NCBI GenBank assembly: GCA_031260865.1
Contig: JAISKQ010000320.1
Coordinates: 1-9,598, forward strand
Source: Prevotella sp.
GTDB taxonomy: Bacteria; Bacteroidota; Bacteroidia; Bacteroidales; Dysgonomonadaceae
Direction of reading: 5' to 3'
DNA length: 9,598 nucleotides
Below are positions 1-7,102 of the stretch, one piece after another. Every line of letters starts with the position of its first letter. Position 1 is the first letter of the stretch. The translations under genes and the position numbers were made by a program. A model generated the notes under the pieces. It searched no databases, had not been told where the DNA came from, and saw only the letters and a program-made list of their open reading frames with translations.

Positions 1-71
1 TTGCGAGGAGGAACGACGAAGCAATCCATATCAACTGTTTGGATTGCTTCGGGCAAGCCCTCGCAATGACG
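1..71. repeat. Interrupted palindromic repeat element (REP/MITE-like)
   Basis: Two nested pairs of complementary arms are visible. TTGCGAGG (1-8) pairs with CCTCGCAA (59-66), and GAAGCAATCCA (18-28) pairs with TGGATTGCTTC (40-50) around an 11-nt loop. The transcript would fold into a long hairpin with an internal loop. The arm words (GAAGCAATCC, CTCGCAATGACG) resemble interspersed palindromes I remember from many bacterial genomes; that is recollection, not a search. The left edge may be cut by the window start. No gene overlaps it. Confidence 0.6.
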
Positions 72-299
72 TTGTACGGTTTTTCTGCATTTGGGTATTA
101 TATCCCATAATCATTAAAAATAAATACACGCCGTTAAACCTTTTTTTGTTTTAATAGTCCAACTTAGCAACAAAACGAAAAATGTTTAAACAGATTCTAA
201 AAGAAAAAGATCAAATAAATAAAAAGATTCAATACCTTTGAACATCGAAGTAATATCATTGTTATATTAACTAAAGAATACTTCTTAATACACAGCACT
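72..299. other. Non-coding leader between palindrome and first gene
   Basis: AT-rich stretch with no supported ORF. It contains a perfect 10-bp palindrome TGTTTAAACA (183-192). The sequence TTTAAACAGATTCTAAA (185-201) matches 15 of 17 bases of a motif that recurs near 9084 and, inverted, near 9416. Apart from the promoter candidate at 233-240, nothing else stands out. Confidence 0.5.
233..240 (+). promoter_or_regulatory. Candidate Bacteroidota -7 box for the 300-629 gene
   Basis: TACCTTTG is an exact match to the Bacteroidota -7 consensus TAnnTTTG, about 60 bp upstream of the ATG at 300. No clear TTG/TTTG -33 element is visible at the usual 19-21 bp spacing upstream, so the call rests on the -7 box and position only. 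Confidence 0.45.
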
Positions 300-629
300 A
301 TGAGTAATGATAAAGAACTGATACAGTACGACGAAGACGACGCTGTAAAATACATACAAAACTATCTTCCGCAAGAAATCAAAGGAAAGTACTCGAACGA
401 CGAAATCAATTATGTCATTGATATCGTTTACGAGTTTTACGATGAAAAAGGTTTTCTGAACGAAGATTCGGATGAAGATACGATAGTTGACATCGACGAA
501 GACGAAATTGTGGCTTATGTCCTCAAAAACACCCAAAAAGATAAGATAAGCGATTTTTCTTCGGAAGATATTTCTTTCATAATACAGGGTGAACTCGCTT
601 ATTGCGATTCAATAGGAATATTTGAATAA
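300..629 (+). CDS. Small acidic conserved-hypothetical protein
   Basis: A 109-residue soluble protein, very rich in Asp and Glu, with no signal peptide or membrane segment. The N-terminus carries IQYDEDDAVKYIQNYLPQE (about residues 8-26). A middle segment (about 35-75) alternates predicted helix with acidic clusters (DSDEDTIVDIDEDE), and the C-terminus ends GELAYCDSIGIFE. The pattern looks like a conserved Bacteroidales hypothetical family from memory, but I know of no assigned function and propose none. The ATG at 300 is the first in frame after a plausible -7 box. A gap of 42 bp with no terminator separates it from the OmpA-type gene, so co-transcription is possible. An opposite-strand ORF (285-536) is the antisense shadow of its acidic codons. 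Confidence 0.85.
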   Translation: MSNDKELIQYDEDDAVKYIQNYLPQEIKGKYSNDEINYVIDIVYEFYDEKGFLNEDSDEDTIVDIDEDEIVAYVLKNTQKDKISDFSSEDISFIIQGELAYCDSIGIFE

Positions 630-671
630 AAATATATCACAAACTAATTATTTAAATTAAAAATTTTAATT

Positions 672-1346
672 ATGAAACATCTTTCAATTCTGACAGCAAT
701 CATGTTGAGCTGTTGTTTGTTATTACCTAGTTGCGGAGCCAGCGATACAGTTAAAGGCGGCGGTATTGGCGCAGGTGCGGGCGGCGCGTTAGGCGCAGGT
801 ATCGGAGCCATTATAGGCGGCGGTAAAGGCGCGGCGTGGGGCGCGGGCATCGGAGCCGTCGTAGGCGGTTCGGCAGGCGCTATCATAGGCAATAAGATGG
901 ATAAGCAAAAGAAAGAACTGGAAAAAATCAACGGCGCTCAGGTAGAGTCCATCAATGACGGACAAGCTATCAAAGTTACCTTTGAATCGGGTATCTTGTT
1001 TGCCACCAATTCCAGCACTTTAAGTTCCGCTTCTCAGAGCGCGCTTTCCAACTTTGCCGCTTCGTTGAATAGCAACCCCGACACAGACGTTCAAATCTAC
1101 GGGCACACAGACAATACAGGCTCTGACGCCGTCAACAATCCGTTGTCTGAAAAACGCGCGCAATCCGTTTATAACTTCCTTCAGACCAAAGGCGTATCCG
1201 GAAAACGTATGGTTTCTCAGGGATTTGGTTCTACTCAGCCGGTTGCCGACAACAGTACTACTGCCGGAAGAAGCCAAAACCGTCGTGTGGAAGTATATAT
1301 TCTGCCGAACGAAAAAATGTTGCAAGACGCTCAACAAGGTAAATAA
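672..1346 (+). CDS. OmpA-family lipoprotein with glycine-zipper domain
   Basis: A 224-residue predicted lipoprotein. It has a hydrophobic signal peptide with lipobox LPSC (acylated Cys21). A glycine-zipper segment (about residues 29-74) is built from two copies of a 16-residue unit, GAGIGAIIGG and GAGIGAVVGG, followed by a charged helix (KMDKQKKELEKI). An OmpA-like peptidoglycan-binding domain occupies about 100-212. The family motif is intact: GHTDNTG (144-150) and NNPLSEKRAQSV (155-166). Asp147 and Arg162 match the residues that in OmpA domains grip the diaminopimelate of the stem peptide. The protein therefore probably sits in the outer membrane and tethers it to the cell wall; the zipper may pack in the membrane or self-associate (inference). 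The zipper DNA (about 755-870) is markedly GC-richer than its surroundings because of GGC/GCG codons. A strong terminator follows the stop. Confidence 0.93.
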   Translation: MKHLSILTAIMLSCCLLLPSCGASDTVKGGGIGAGAGGALGAGIGAIIGGGKGAAWGAGIGAVVGGSAGAIIGNKMDKQKKELEKINGAQVESINDGQAIKVTFESGILFATNSSTLSSASQSALSNFAASLNSNPDTDVQIYGHTDNTGSDAVNNPLSEKRAQSVYNFLQTKGVSGKRMVSQGFGSTQPVADNSTTAGRSQNRRVEVYILPNEKMLQDAQQGK

Positions 1347-1371
1347 GACAGAATCAAATAAACCTTGAACA

Positions 1372-1422
1372 GATAAAAAACAAAAGCAGCAGGTATTACA
1401 CTTGCTGCTTTTGTTTTTTATC
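1372..1422 (+). terminator. Strong rho-independent terminator after the OmpA-type gene
   Basis: A perfect 20-bp inverted repeat: the left arm 1372-1391 (GATAAAAAACAAAAGCAGCA) is the exact reverse complement of the right arm 1403-1422, with an 11-nt loop. The GC-containing apex (GCAGCA/TGCTGC) and the A-tract/T-tract flanks make it look functional on both strands. It lies 26 bp past the stop at 1346. Confidence 0.9.
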
Positions 1423-1431
1423 GTATTTTTG
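1402..1431 (+). promoter_or_regulatory. Candidate promoter nested in the terminator
   Basis: TATTTTTG (1424-1431) fits the -7 consensus TAnnTTTG. TTG at 1402-1404 lies 19 bp upstream, the spacing expected for a -33 element, so the -33 half lies in the right arm of the preceding terminator stem. The predicted start site near 1436-1440 would leave a leader of roughly 15-20 nt before the ATG at 1456. Confidence 0.5.
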
Positions 1432-1455
1432 TGATGATTAATTTATTCTTCACAC

Positions 1456-2838
1456 ATGAATATTCAGTCGGATACATTTGAACGTGGAATATCTTCCATC
1501 CGGAAAGCCTATGACAAGATAGACTTGTTCCTATATGGACTAAGCAATAATAAAAAGAGAAAATCTGTTTGTTGGGCTATCGCCATACTAATATGCTTCT
1601 CTATATTATTGTTCTTAAATATACTGACTCCGGTTATTTCCGACGACTTTGCTTATCTCTATATATACGGAGAAGAAGGACGCGTCTCCTCAATCAGCGA
1701 TGTGATACAGTCCCAAATCAATCATTATTACCTGTGGGGCGGGCGCAGCGTGGTTCACTTCATAGCCCAGGTATTGCTCATGTTGCCGTCGTATATGGCG
1801 GATCTGCTGAACGCGCTTGCTTATATGGCGTATATCTTCCTTATCTACTATCACATCAAGGGGAGAGGAAAGAGCAGCATAGCGTTGTTTATGCTTATCA
1901 ATTTGGCTATATGGTTTCTGCAACCCGTTTTTGGCGACACTATCTTATGGATAACAGGGGCTGCGAATTATTTGTGGGGAACATGGATTATATTGTTGTT
2001 CCTATTGCCGTATCGCTTATTCGCGGGGAAAGAATCGAGCCTTTCTTCTCAGGTAGCGGCATCGATAGGCATCCTTCCGCTAAGCCTGTTAGCCGGATGG
2101 ACGAATGAAAACACAGCCGCGGCGATGATTCTGACCGCCCTGCTATTTCTCGTTTATTTCCGTTCACATAAATGGCGTATTCCCGTGTGGGCTGTTGTAG
2201 GATTGATTGGCGCTATCATTGGTTTTGCCCTGATGATTTTCGCGCCGGGCAATTACGAAAGGGCAGGGGATTCCTTATCGCTTACTTTATACACATTAGT
2301 TTATCGTTTATTTACGTGGACGCTGACCTTTTTCTTTTATAGCGGTTCGTTAATCCTTATCAGCCTGATAATGCTGATTGTATATTATCGGTTTCCTCGT
2401 GGAGAAAAGAAAGCCAATCTGAAATTGATCTTTATCTATATGTTGGCTGCCGTAGCCGCCGTGTACGCGATGCTGATGTCTCCGTCTTTTCCCCGCAGAG
2501 CTCTTTTCGGGGTAGTCACGTTTCTGATTATAGCCGCAGGCATTTGTTTACACAACCTTGATTTTAAGTATAAATTTCTGAGACAGATTAAACTTACCGT
2601 CATATCAATAAGCCTGATCTGTTTTGTATTTACATTTTATCTGAATACAAAAGAGATAAATGATTACAGAAAAATAGCGCGCCAAAGAGAGGCTGAAATA
2701 GAAAACGCCAAGAGGCAGGGATTGGATTCATGTGAGTTTGACCGGTATATCGGTAATACCTATATACATGGCGAAGACCCTTATTCGGAAGTTTTGATGT
2801 CGCGTTACTATGGGATAAAAATAAAACTCAAGGATTAG
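1456..2838 (+). CDS. DUF6056-like polytopic membrane protein (GT-C-like)
   Basis: A 460-residue protein with about ten to eleven predicted membrane spans, the first at about residues 38-60. An SDDFAYLYIYGEEG loop (62-75) follows that span, with paired acidic residues Asp63-Asp64. Further conserved-looking motifs are YLWGGRSVVHF (92-102), GDTILWITGAANYLWG (160-175), GWTNENT (214-220), APGNYER (263-269) and SPSFPRRALFG (342-352). The C-terminal tail (about 398-460) is hydrophilic. The motif set matches what I know of DUF6056-family proteins. An acidic pair in the first extracytoplasmic loop of a many-span protein recalls GT-C glycosyltransferases that use polyprenyl-phosphate sugars, so glycosyl transfer onto surface polysaccharide is plausible but unproven. 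It stands alone, convergent with the LysE gene 26 bp away, with no polysaccharide genes nearby. A 179-aa ORF in another frame (1569-2108) is a shadow. Confidence 0.88.
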   Translation: MNIQSDTFERGISSIRKAYDKIDLFLYGLSNNKKRKSVCWAIAILICFSILLFLNILTPVISDDFAYLYIYGEEGRVSSISDVIQSQINHYYLWGGRSVVHFIAQVLLMLPSYMADLLNALAYMAYIFLIYYHIKGRGKSSIALFMLINLAIWFLQPVFGDTILWITGAANYLWGTWIILLFLLPYRLFAGKESSLSSQVAASIGILPLSLLAGWTNENTAAAMILTALLFLVYFRSHKWRIPVWAVVGLIGAIIGFALMIFAPGNYERAGDSLSLTLYTLVYRLFTWTLTFFFYSGSLILISLIMLIVYYRFPRGEKKANLKLIFIYMLAAVAAVYAMLMSPSFPRRALFGVVTFLIIAAGICLHNLDFKYKFLRQIKLTVISISLICFVFTFYLNTKEINDYRKIARQREAEIENAKRQGLDSCEFDRYIGNTYIHGEDPYSEVLMSRYYGIKIKLKD

Positions 2839-2864
2839 CGGGCTAAGAAGAAGTGAAGCCGGCT

Positions 2865-3512
2865 CTAAAAGAAATCTATTCCCATCAGGGTTCCGGTTAT
2901 AATGCCGGCGATACCCAAGCCGATAAGCAATATACCTATTATTTTATTAAAAATCTGTAAGCCTCTCAGATTAAACCGTACACGCAATTTATTCACTAAA
3001 TATGTCACCAACAGCCACCATGACATTGCTCCAATACCTATAAACAAGATGGTGATAAGATCATAACCAAAAGGCTTGTCGGCGTCGATAACATTGAATC
3101 GGGCAAAAAGCGCTATATAAAGGAATAATGTGGCGATATTGGAAAGGGTAAGGATGAGGGAAGAAGCAAAAACCTTTGAATAAGACATCGGATTTTCTTT
3201 CAACTTTGTAAGATTTCGGGAAGGGTTTTTCTTAAAAACAATATATCCGAAGACTATAAGGACGATACTGCCCAGCACTTTTAAGGGACCTTCGTGCTGT
3301 TGTATAAATTCGGTACTGAAGCCTAACCCCAACGCCGCCACAATCGCCAATAATGATATTAGCATATCGCCCACCGCGGCGCCTACTCCGGTAAAAAGCC
3401 CATGTTTTTTACCTTCATTCAAGGTTCTCTGGATACACAGCATTCCTACAGGCCCCATAGGAGCTGATGACAGGAAACCAATAAATAATCCTTTTAGAAT
3501 GATATATACCAT
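2865..3512 (-). CDS. LysE/RhtB-family amino-acid exporter
   Basis: A 215-residue inner-membrane protein with six predicted hydrophobic spans, the usual size for LysE/RhtB exporters. The N-terminal signature is present: SSAPMGPVGMLCIQRTL (15-31) followed by GLFTGVGAAVGD (38-49). A charged cytoplasmic loop near residues 93-110 (FKKNPSRNLTKLKENPMSYS) separates the two three-span halves. The family exports amino acids such as lysine, threonine or homoserine, or related small molecules, by proton-driven efflux; the substrate cannot be told from sequence. The ATG at 3512 places the first span immediately at the N-terminus, as expected. The stop faces the stop of the upstream plus-strand gene across 26 bp with no convincing terminator between. 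It probably has its own promoter rather than sharing one with the DUF4270 gene behind it. Confidence 0.92.
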   Translation of the reverse strand: MVYIILKGLFIGFLSSAPMGPVGMLCIQRTLNEGKKHGLFTGVGAAVGDMLISLLAIVAALGLGFSTEFIQQHEGPLKVLGSIVLIVFGYIVFKKNPSRNLTKLKENPMSYSKVFASSLILTLSNIATLFLYIALFARFNVIDADKPFGYDLITILFIGIGAMSWWLLVTYLVNKLRVRFNLRGLQIFNKIIGILLIGLGIAGIITGTLMGIDFF

Positions 3513-3602
3513 TAACTCTTTTTTAGTAGAATTGCTTGTATCTCAGCAAGATATAATTTTAGAGATATATGTTTACAGTTAAAAACTGTCCTCTTTAGAG
3601 TG

Positions 3603-3634
3603 CAAAGATAGCATCAAAATCCCTAATATCGCAA
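3603..3634 (-). promoter_or_regulatory. Candidate promoter for the LysE-family gene
   Basis: On the minus strand TATCTTTG (3610-3603) fits TAnnTTTG, and TTG (3634-3632) lies 21 bp upstream. The start site would fall near 3596, giving a leader of about 85 nt. That leader contains a small hairpin ACAGTT-AAA-AACTGT (3575-3589). Confidence 0.5.
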
Positions 3635-3652
3635 TATTACAAGCTAAAACCA

Positions 3653-3689
3653 AAAGAGCCATCGAATATTTCTAATCGAAAAGCTCTTT
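3653..3689 (-). terminator. Probable terminator of the DUF4270 gene
   Basis: AAAGAGC (3653-3659) and GCTCTTT (3683-3689) form a 7-bp stem, extendable by a G-U pair, and inner TCGA/TCGA words can stack. On the minus strand the stem is followed by TTTTGGTTTT. It lies 35 bp beyond the DUF4270 stop and just upstream of the LysE promoter candidate. T-runs on the other side mean it could also act on plus-strand transcripts. Confidence 0.6.
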
Positions 3690-3723
3690 CGTTTTATTTT
3701 TGTTATTTTTTTATGATCTTATA

Positions 3724-5127
3724 TCAGTATTGAGTGTTATAGCTGCTGAAAATAAGGGACATTTTCATATTGTCTTTATCTGTCCTGAATATAGCGGATG
3801 TTGGACTCATCTGATTATAAATATTAGTATATACGTACATCGTCGACCCCGAACTGGAAGTTGACTCCTGAGTTTTAGCGGACACCGGAATTATCAGAAA
3901 TTTCAAATCAGGAATATTGGTTTCATCCTTATAATAAGTCATATAATAGTTAATCATATTGGCTAAATTATTAGAAACGTTGCCTCTCACATTTCCATAA
4001 ATGAAATTATATACATTTGACGAAGACAATTCCATCATGAAACTGGTTATGTTATCAGGCATTTTTTTCTGTAAGAAGAAATTATTCAAAGAATCCTTAT
4101 TGATAAACAGCAATGTTGATGACTTGCCGAGTGTATTATTTTCTTCTTCTTCCGTGAACCCTTTTATTTTAAAGTTAGCCGCGTTCAGTTTAATATTACT
4201 TTTTCCTGTCTCTTTTGCTTTCTTCATTATGTCGGCCAACGGAATAGTCAACTCCGTGCATACTCCCGCCGGACTTTTCAGATAAGTGCGGGTATCGCTG
4301 TTGGTGAATAAAGATTCAGGTATTGAATTTTGAATATGATTCAATTGGAGAACTTCCGGCGTGAATCCTAACCTGAACATGCCGACGCGGATAGAATCCG
4401 CCGTGTCGTCTGCGTTTCGTCCGGTGTATTTAAAATAGATACGAAGCATCGTCGTATTGACACTCAATAAACTTCCCGACCCGAAAGAATTTGTGACATA
4501 CATGCCTTTAAAAAATTCTTTCAACGCTTCGGAGTTTTTGAATGTGGCGCCATTCGATTGCTCCCATTCATCATAAAATTCCTGTCCGAGAGATTTATTT
4601 GCCCTAAGCATATAGCTTCTCAAGCCGCTGGTGCTTGGAGTGCTATATACGGTAAACATTCCCTGTCCCAAAGGCTTGGTCATATCACAGTATTTCTCCG
4701 GTTTTATATTGGTAAAGAAATTGGCGTTAAGCGACTTAGTCAATCGATAGGCGGAGATGCCAAACGGAGATATGCTGTCTCCTATAAATTGGTCTGAAAG
4801 CACTTCGATAAATGTGGAATCGATAGAGATGGTCTTTTCGGGAAATACTGTGTTTTCGGGACAGTATAACTCACATAGATAGTCGGAGCTTACCTTTCCA
4901 AAAACAGGATCGGTGTAGTTACCCAATAATCCCCATTCTGTGTAAGCATATACCGAATCTTTCAGAGAAACGGTTTTTGCTGTTATCGCGACCGTGTCGA
5001 TAGCTATGGATATATCGTCGCCACCGGGCTGTATTGAATTTCCCACCTTATTAAGATCATCATCACATGCCACAAAAGCGACCGTTAAGACCGCTATTGC
5101 CAGATTCAGTAATGCTTTAATTTTCAT
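3724..5127 (-). CDS. DUF4270-family lipoprotein
   Basis: A 467-residue predicted lipoprotein. The signal peptide MKIKALLNLAIAVLTVAFVAC ends at Cys21 in a lipobox-like FVAC. Asp22-Asp24 follow the cysteine; an acidic stretch just after the acylated Cys is a known surface-export signal in Bacteroidota, so cell-surface display is plausible. The mature chain starts with a region containing LLGNYTDPVFGKVSSDY (67-83), characteristic of DUF4270 as I know it. The rest is beta-rich, ending in a predicted beta-strand (MKMSLIFSSYNTQY). No catalytic motif is visible and the function is unknown. It lies downstream of the starch-synthase-like gene in the same direction, but a 14-bp terminator hairpin lies between them. 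I recall a similar DUF4270 / starch-synthase-like / panC / panD neighbourhood in other Bacteroidales, suggesting a conserved though unexplained association. Confidence 0.87.
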   Translation of the reverse strand: MKIKALLNLAIAVLTVAFVACDDDLNKVGNSIQPGGDDISIAIDTVAITAKTVSLKDSVYAYTEWGLLGNYTDPVFGKVSSDYLCELYCPENTVFPEKTISIDSTFIEVLSDQFIGDSISPFGISAYRLTKSLNANFFTNIKPEKYCDMTKPLGQGMFTVYSTPSTSGLRSYMLRANKSLGQEFYDEWEQSNGATFKNSEALKEFFKGMYVTNSFGSGSLLSVNTTMLRIYFKYTGRNADDTADSIRVGMFRLGFTPEVLQLNHIQNSIPESLFTNSDTRTYLKSPAGVCTELTIPLADIMKKAKETGKSNIKLNAANFKIKGFTEEEENNTLGKSSTLLFINKDSLNNFFLQKKMPDNITSFMMELSSSNVYNFIYGNVRGNVSNNLANMINYYMTYYKDETNIPDLKFLIIPVSAKTQESTSSSGSTMYVYTNIYNQMSPTSAIFRTDKDNMKMSLIFSSYNTQY

Positions 5128-5168
5128 TCAAAATTTAGAGTTTTATTAAATTGGTTTCAAATATCCAA

Positions 5169-5204
5169 AAAAATGCTGTTTTCAAGAAATAAAACAGCAT
5201 TTTT
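5169..5204 (-). terminator. Terminator of the starch-synthase-like gene
   Basis: A perfect 14-bp stem: AAAAATGCTGTTTT (5169-5182) and AAAACAGCATTTTT (5191-5204) with an 8-nt loop. On the minus strand it is followed by two more T residues, 21 bp past the stop codon. It should separate this gene from DUF4270, whose start is about 40 bp further on. I found no good TAnnTTTG box in that 40-bp gap, so some read-through into DUF4270 may occur. Confidence 0.85.
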
Positions 5205-5224
5205 GTGAATTTATTTTAGATACT

Positions 5225-6031
5225 TTAAAGATTCTCGTAAAAATTATTGATGGCTTCCACCGAACTATCCACATTTCCCTGATAAGGGAGGAAGTTCTTG
5301 CCGGCTTTGGTTACATTGTCAAGTACATTTTTATTGATTGTCTCTTCACTCTGTATAACGCCATCCGCGTGTTTGACCGCGAAATTGGACAGAGTTTCAA
5401 AATCCACGACGCCCGTCAGATCCGCGATATCTTTATCTTCTATTCCGTCAAATTTCAGTTTATTGATAAATGTATCACTAAAAGGTCGTTTAAAATCATC
5501 ATTGTATAAAGAATATACTACTTTTGAATTTTTGAAACAAGGGTCGTCGGCGTATGCCGTCTTGATATAAAGGCTCGTGAGGGCGGTCATCCAACCGTGG
5601 CAATCAATGATGTCCGGTATCCAACGCAGTTTTTTTATCGTTTCCAGTACGCCTCTTATATAGAAGATACTACGTTCGTCGTTGTCGGTAAACTCTTCGT
5701 TGTTATCATCGGCGATGGTCTGCTTGCGCTTGAAGTAATCGTCGTTGTCAATGAAATAAATTTGCATCCTTGCAGCCTGGATAGAAGCCACTTTTATAAT
5801 AAGAGGGTGATCTGTATCATCAATAATAAGATTCATTCCGGACAAGCGGATAACTTCATGCAATTGATTCCTTCGTTCATTGATGTTCCCGAATTTCGGC
5901 ATAAAAGTCCTTATCTCTTGTCCTTTTTCTTGTATAGCTTGTGGTAAATATCTACAATTTGTAGCGATTGGTGAATCCGGTAAGTAAGGAGTAATTTCCT
6001 GTGCGATGTATAAAATTTTCTTTGTACCCAT
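5225..6031 (-). CDS. Starch/glycogen synthase N-terminal-domain-only protein
   Basis: A 268-residue protein resembling only the N-terminal Rossmann half (Glyco_transf_5) of glycogen/starch synthases, which are normally about 470-550 residues. Visible parallels are the KKILYIAQEITPYLP start (4-18), PDIIDCHGWMTALTSLYIK (139-157) in the place of the usual PDvvHaHDW motif, VVYSLYNDDF (171-180) for the VfTiHN strand, and HADGVIQSEE (221-230) for the ADxVttVS strand. The KTGGL ADP-glucose-binding motif after the first strand is absent (DSPIATNCRYLP), HDW is HGW, and the whole C-terminal GT-B domain with its catalytic Glu pair is missing. It is therefore unlikely to synthesise glycogen alone; a regulatory, partner-dependent or repurposed role is inference. 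The reading frame is intact and ends cleanly at a good terminator, arguing against a recent pseudogene. It is divergent from panC. Confidence 0.8.
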   Translation of the reverse strand: MGTKKILYIAQEITPYLPDSPIATNCRYLPQAIQEKGQEIRTFMPKFGNINERRNQLHEVIRLSGMNLIIDDTDHPLIIKVASIQAARMQIYFIDNDDYFKRKQTIADDNNEEFTDNDERSIFYIRGVLETIKKLRWIPDIIDCHGWMTALTSLYIKTAYADDPCFKNSKVVYSLYNDDFKRPFSDTFINKLKFDGIEDKDIADLTGVVDFETLSNFAVKHADGVIQSEETINKNVLDNVTKAGKNFLPYQGNVDSSVEAINNFYENL

Positions 6032-6053
6032 TTAAATATTCTCTTTGAGACTA

Positions 6054-6088
6054 CAAAGATAATAAAAAAAAATCTTGTTTTTTGCAAA
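6054..6088 (-). promoter_or_regulatory. Candidate promoter for the starch-synthase-like gene
   Basis: On the minus strand TATCTTTG (6061-6054) matches TAnnTTTG. A TTTG (6088-6085) lies 23 bp upstream, slightly wider than the usual 19-21. CTTTG/CAAAG words (6043-6047, 6054-6058) form a small inverted repeat across the predicted start site. The rest of the 211-bp divergent intergenic region (6032-6242) is very AT-rich; I could not assign a convincing panC promoter in it. Confidence 0.45.
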
Positions 6089-6242
6089 TTTAGCAACACA
6101 AAATATTGCTTTTCTTTATTTTATGTGTATTTTCCATTTTTTATGGCATTTATTTTCGTTAAAATAGGGAACAAAAAGGGCTGATTGTTTCGTCGTTACA
6201 TAAATATTTATTTGCTTTGTATCCTCTTTTGATTTTTAAAAA

Positions 6243-7088
6243 ATGGAAATATTAAAAACCGTAAAAGAAGTGCAAGATAAAATTGCATCTTTACGTTCGC
6301 AAGGGAAATCGATCGGGTTTGTTCCTACAATGGGGACGCTCCACGAAGGGCATCTTTCTCTTGTAAAACAGTGTATTGTCGATAATGATGTGTGTGTGGT
6401 CAGCATTTTTGTCAACCCCACGCAATTCAATAACAAGGAAGACCTGATAAAATATCCGCGTAATTTGGAACGGGATGGAAAGTTTCTGGAAACAGTTGGC
6501 GTTGACGTTATCTTTGCTCCGACTGAAGAAGAAATTTATCCGGAACCGGATACTCGTCAGTTTGATTTCGGTCAGATAGACAAAGTGATGGAAGGCGTTT
6601 ACCGTCCCGGACACTTTAACGGGGTGGCGCAAGTGGTCAGCCGCCTGTTTGATATTGTAAAACCCGATAAAGCCTACTTCGGAGAAAAGGACTTTCAACA
6701 GCTGGCGATAATAAGGGTAATGGTAAAACAACTGAACCTGCCGGTGCAAATTGTGCCGATGCCGATTGTCAGGGAACAGAGCGGATTGGCGCTAAGCAGC
6801 AGAAATGAGCGATTGACTCCCCCTCAGAAGGAGCTGGCTGTGAATATTTCCAAGACTCTCTTTGAAAGCCGCGAATGGGCGCAATCCCTCTCGGTGCGGG
6901 ATACGATAAAGAAAGTGATTGACACAATCAACTCTTTTGACGGGTTGGAGGTTGAATATTATGAGATCGCGGACGGCTACACGTTGCAATCCGTGGAAGA
7001 CTGGAATGAATCCGGCTACATAGTGGGATGTGTCGTTGTATATTGCGGGGAAGTACGTCTGATAGACAATATTGTATATAAAGCATAA
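6243..7088 (+). CDS. panC: Pantothenate synthetase (pantoate--beta-alanine ligase)
   Basis: A full-length 281-residue cytoplasmic enzyme that joins pantoate and beta-alanine using ATP, through a pantoyl-adenylate intermediate, to make pantothenate for coenzyme A. The nucleotidyltransferase motif [15 protein letters not shown] (26-40) carries the HIGH-like His34 and His37. Other family blocks are FVNPTQFN (56-63), [12 protein letters not shown] (121-132), FGEKDFQQ (146-153) and the KMSKS-like LALSSRN (182-188). The residue before GLALSSRN is Ser180, where many family members have Asp; this looks like a tolerated variant. The ATG at 6243 follows an A-rich stretch, starts with the usual [11 protein letters not shown] and gives the normal family length. 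panD begins 14 bp downstream, so the two steps that use and supply beta-alanine are likely co-transcribed. Confidence 0.97.
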   Translation: MEILKTVKEVQDKIASLRSQGKSIGFVPTMGTLHEGHLSLVKQCIVDNDVCVVSIFVNPTQFNNKEDLIKYPRNLERDGKFLETVGVDVIFAPTEEEIYPEPDTRQFDFGQIDKVMEGVYRPGHFNGVAQVVSRLFDIVKPDKAYFGEKDFQQLAIIRVMVKQLNLPVQIVPMPIVREQSGLALSSRNERLTPPQKELAVNISKTLFESREWAQSLSVRDTIKKVIDTINSFDGLEVEYYEIADGYTLQSVEDWNESGYIVGCVVVYCGEVRLIDNIVYKA

Positions 7089-7102
7089 GCTAAATTATAG
7101 AA

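Noticed and set aside
645..672. AT-only hairpin (TAATTA...TAATTA) over the OmpA-type gene start
   Set aside because: The stem is only A/T pairs in a uniformly AT-rich leader, so such pairing is expected by chance.
644..931. Minus-strand Pro/Ala-rich 95-aa ORF
   Set aside because: It is the antisense reading of the GC-rich glycine-zipper codons of the OmpA-type lipoprotein; low-complexity composition with no independent support.
1569..2108. Plus-strand 179-aa ORF
   Set aside because: It lies wholly inside the DUF6056-like gene in another frame and has no recognisable domain or membrane pattern.
2834..2870. Bidirectional terminator between the convergent DUF6056-like and LysE genes
   Set aside because: Only two 4-bp complementary words separated by mismatches and no T-run; too weak to call.
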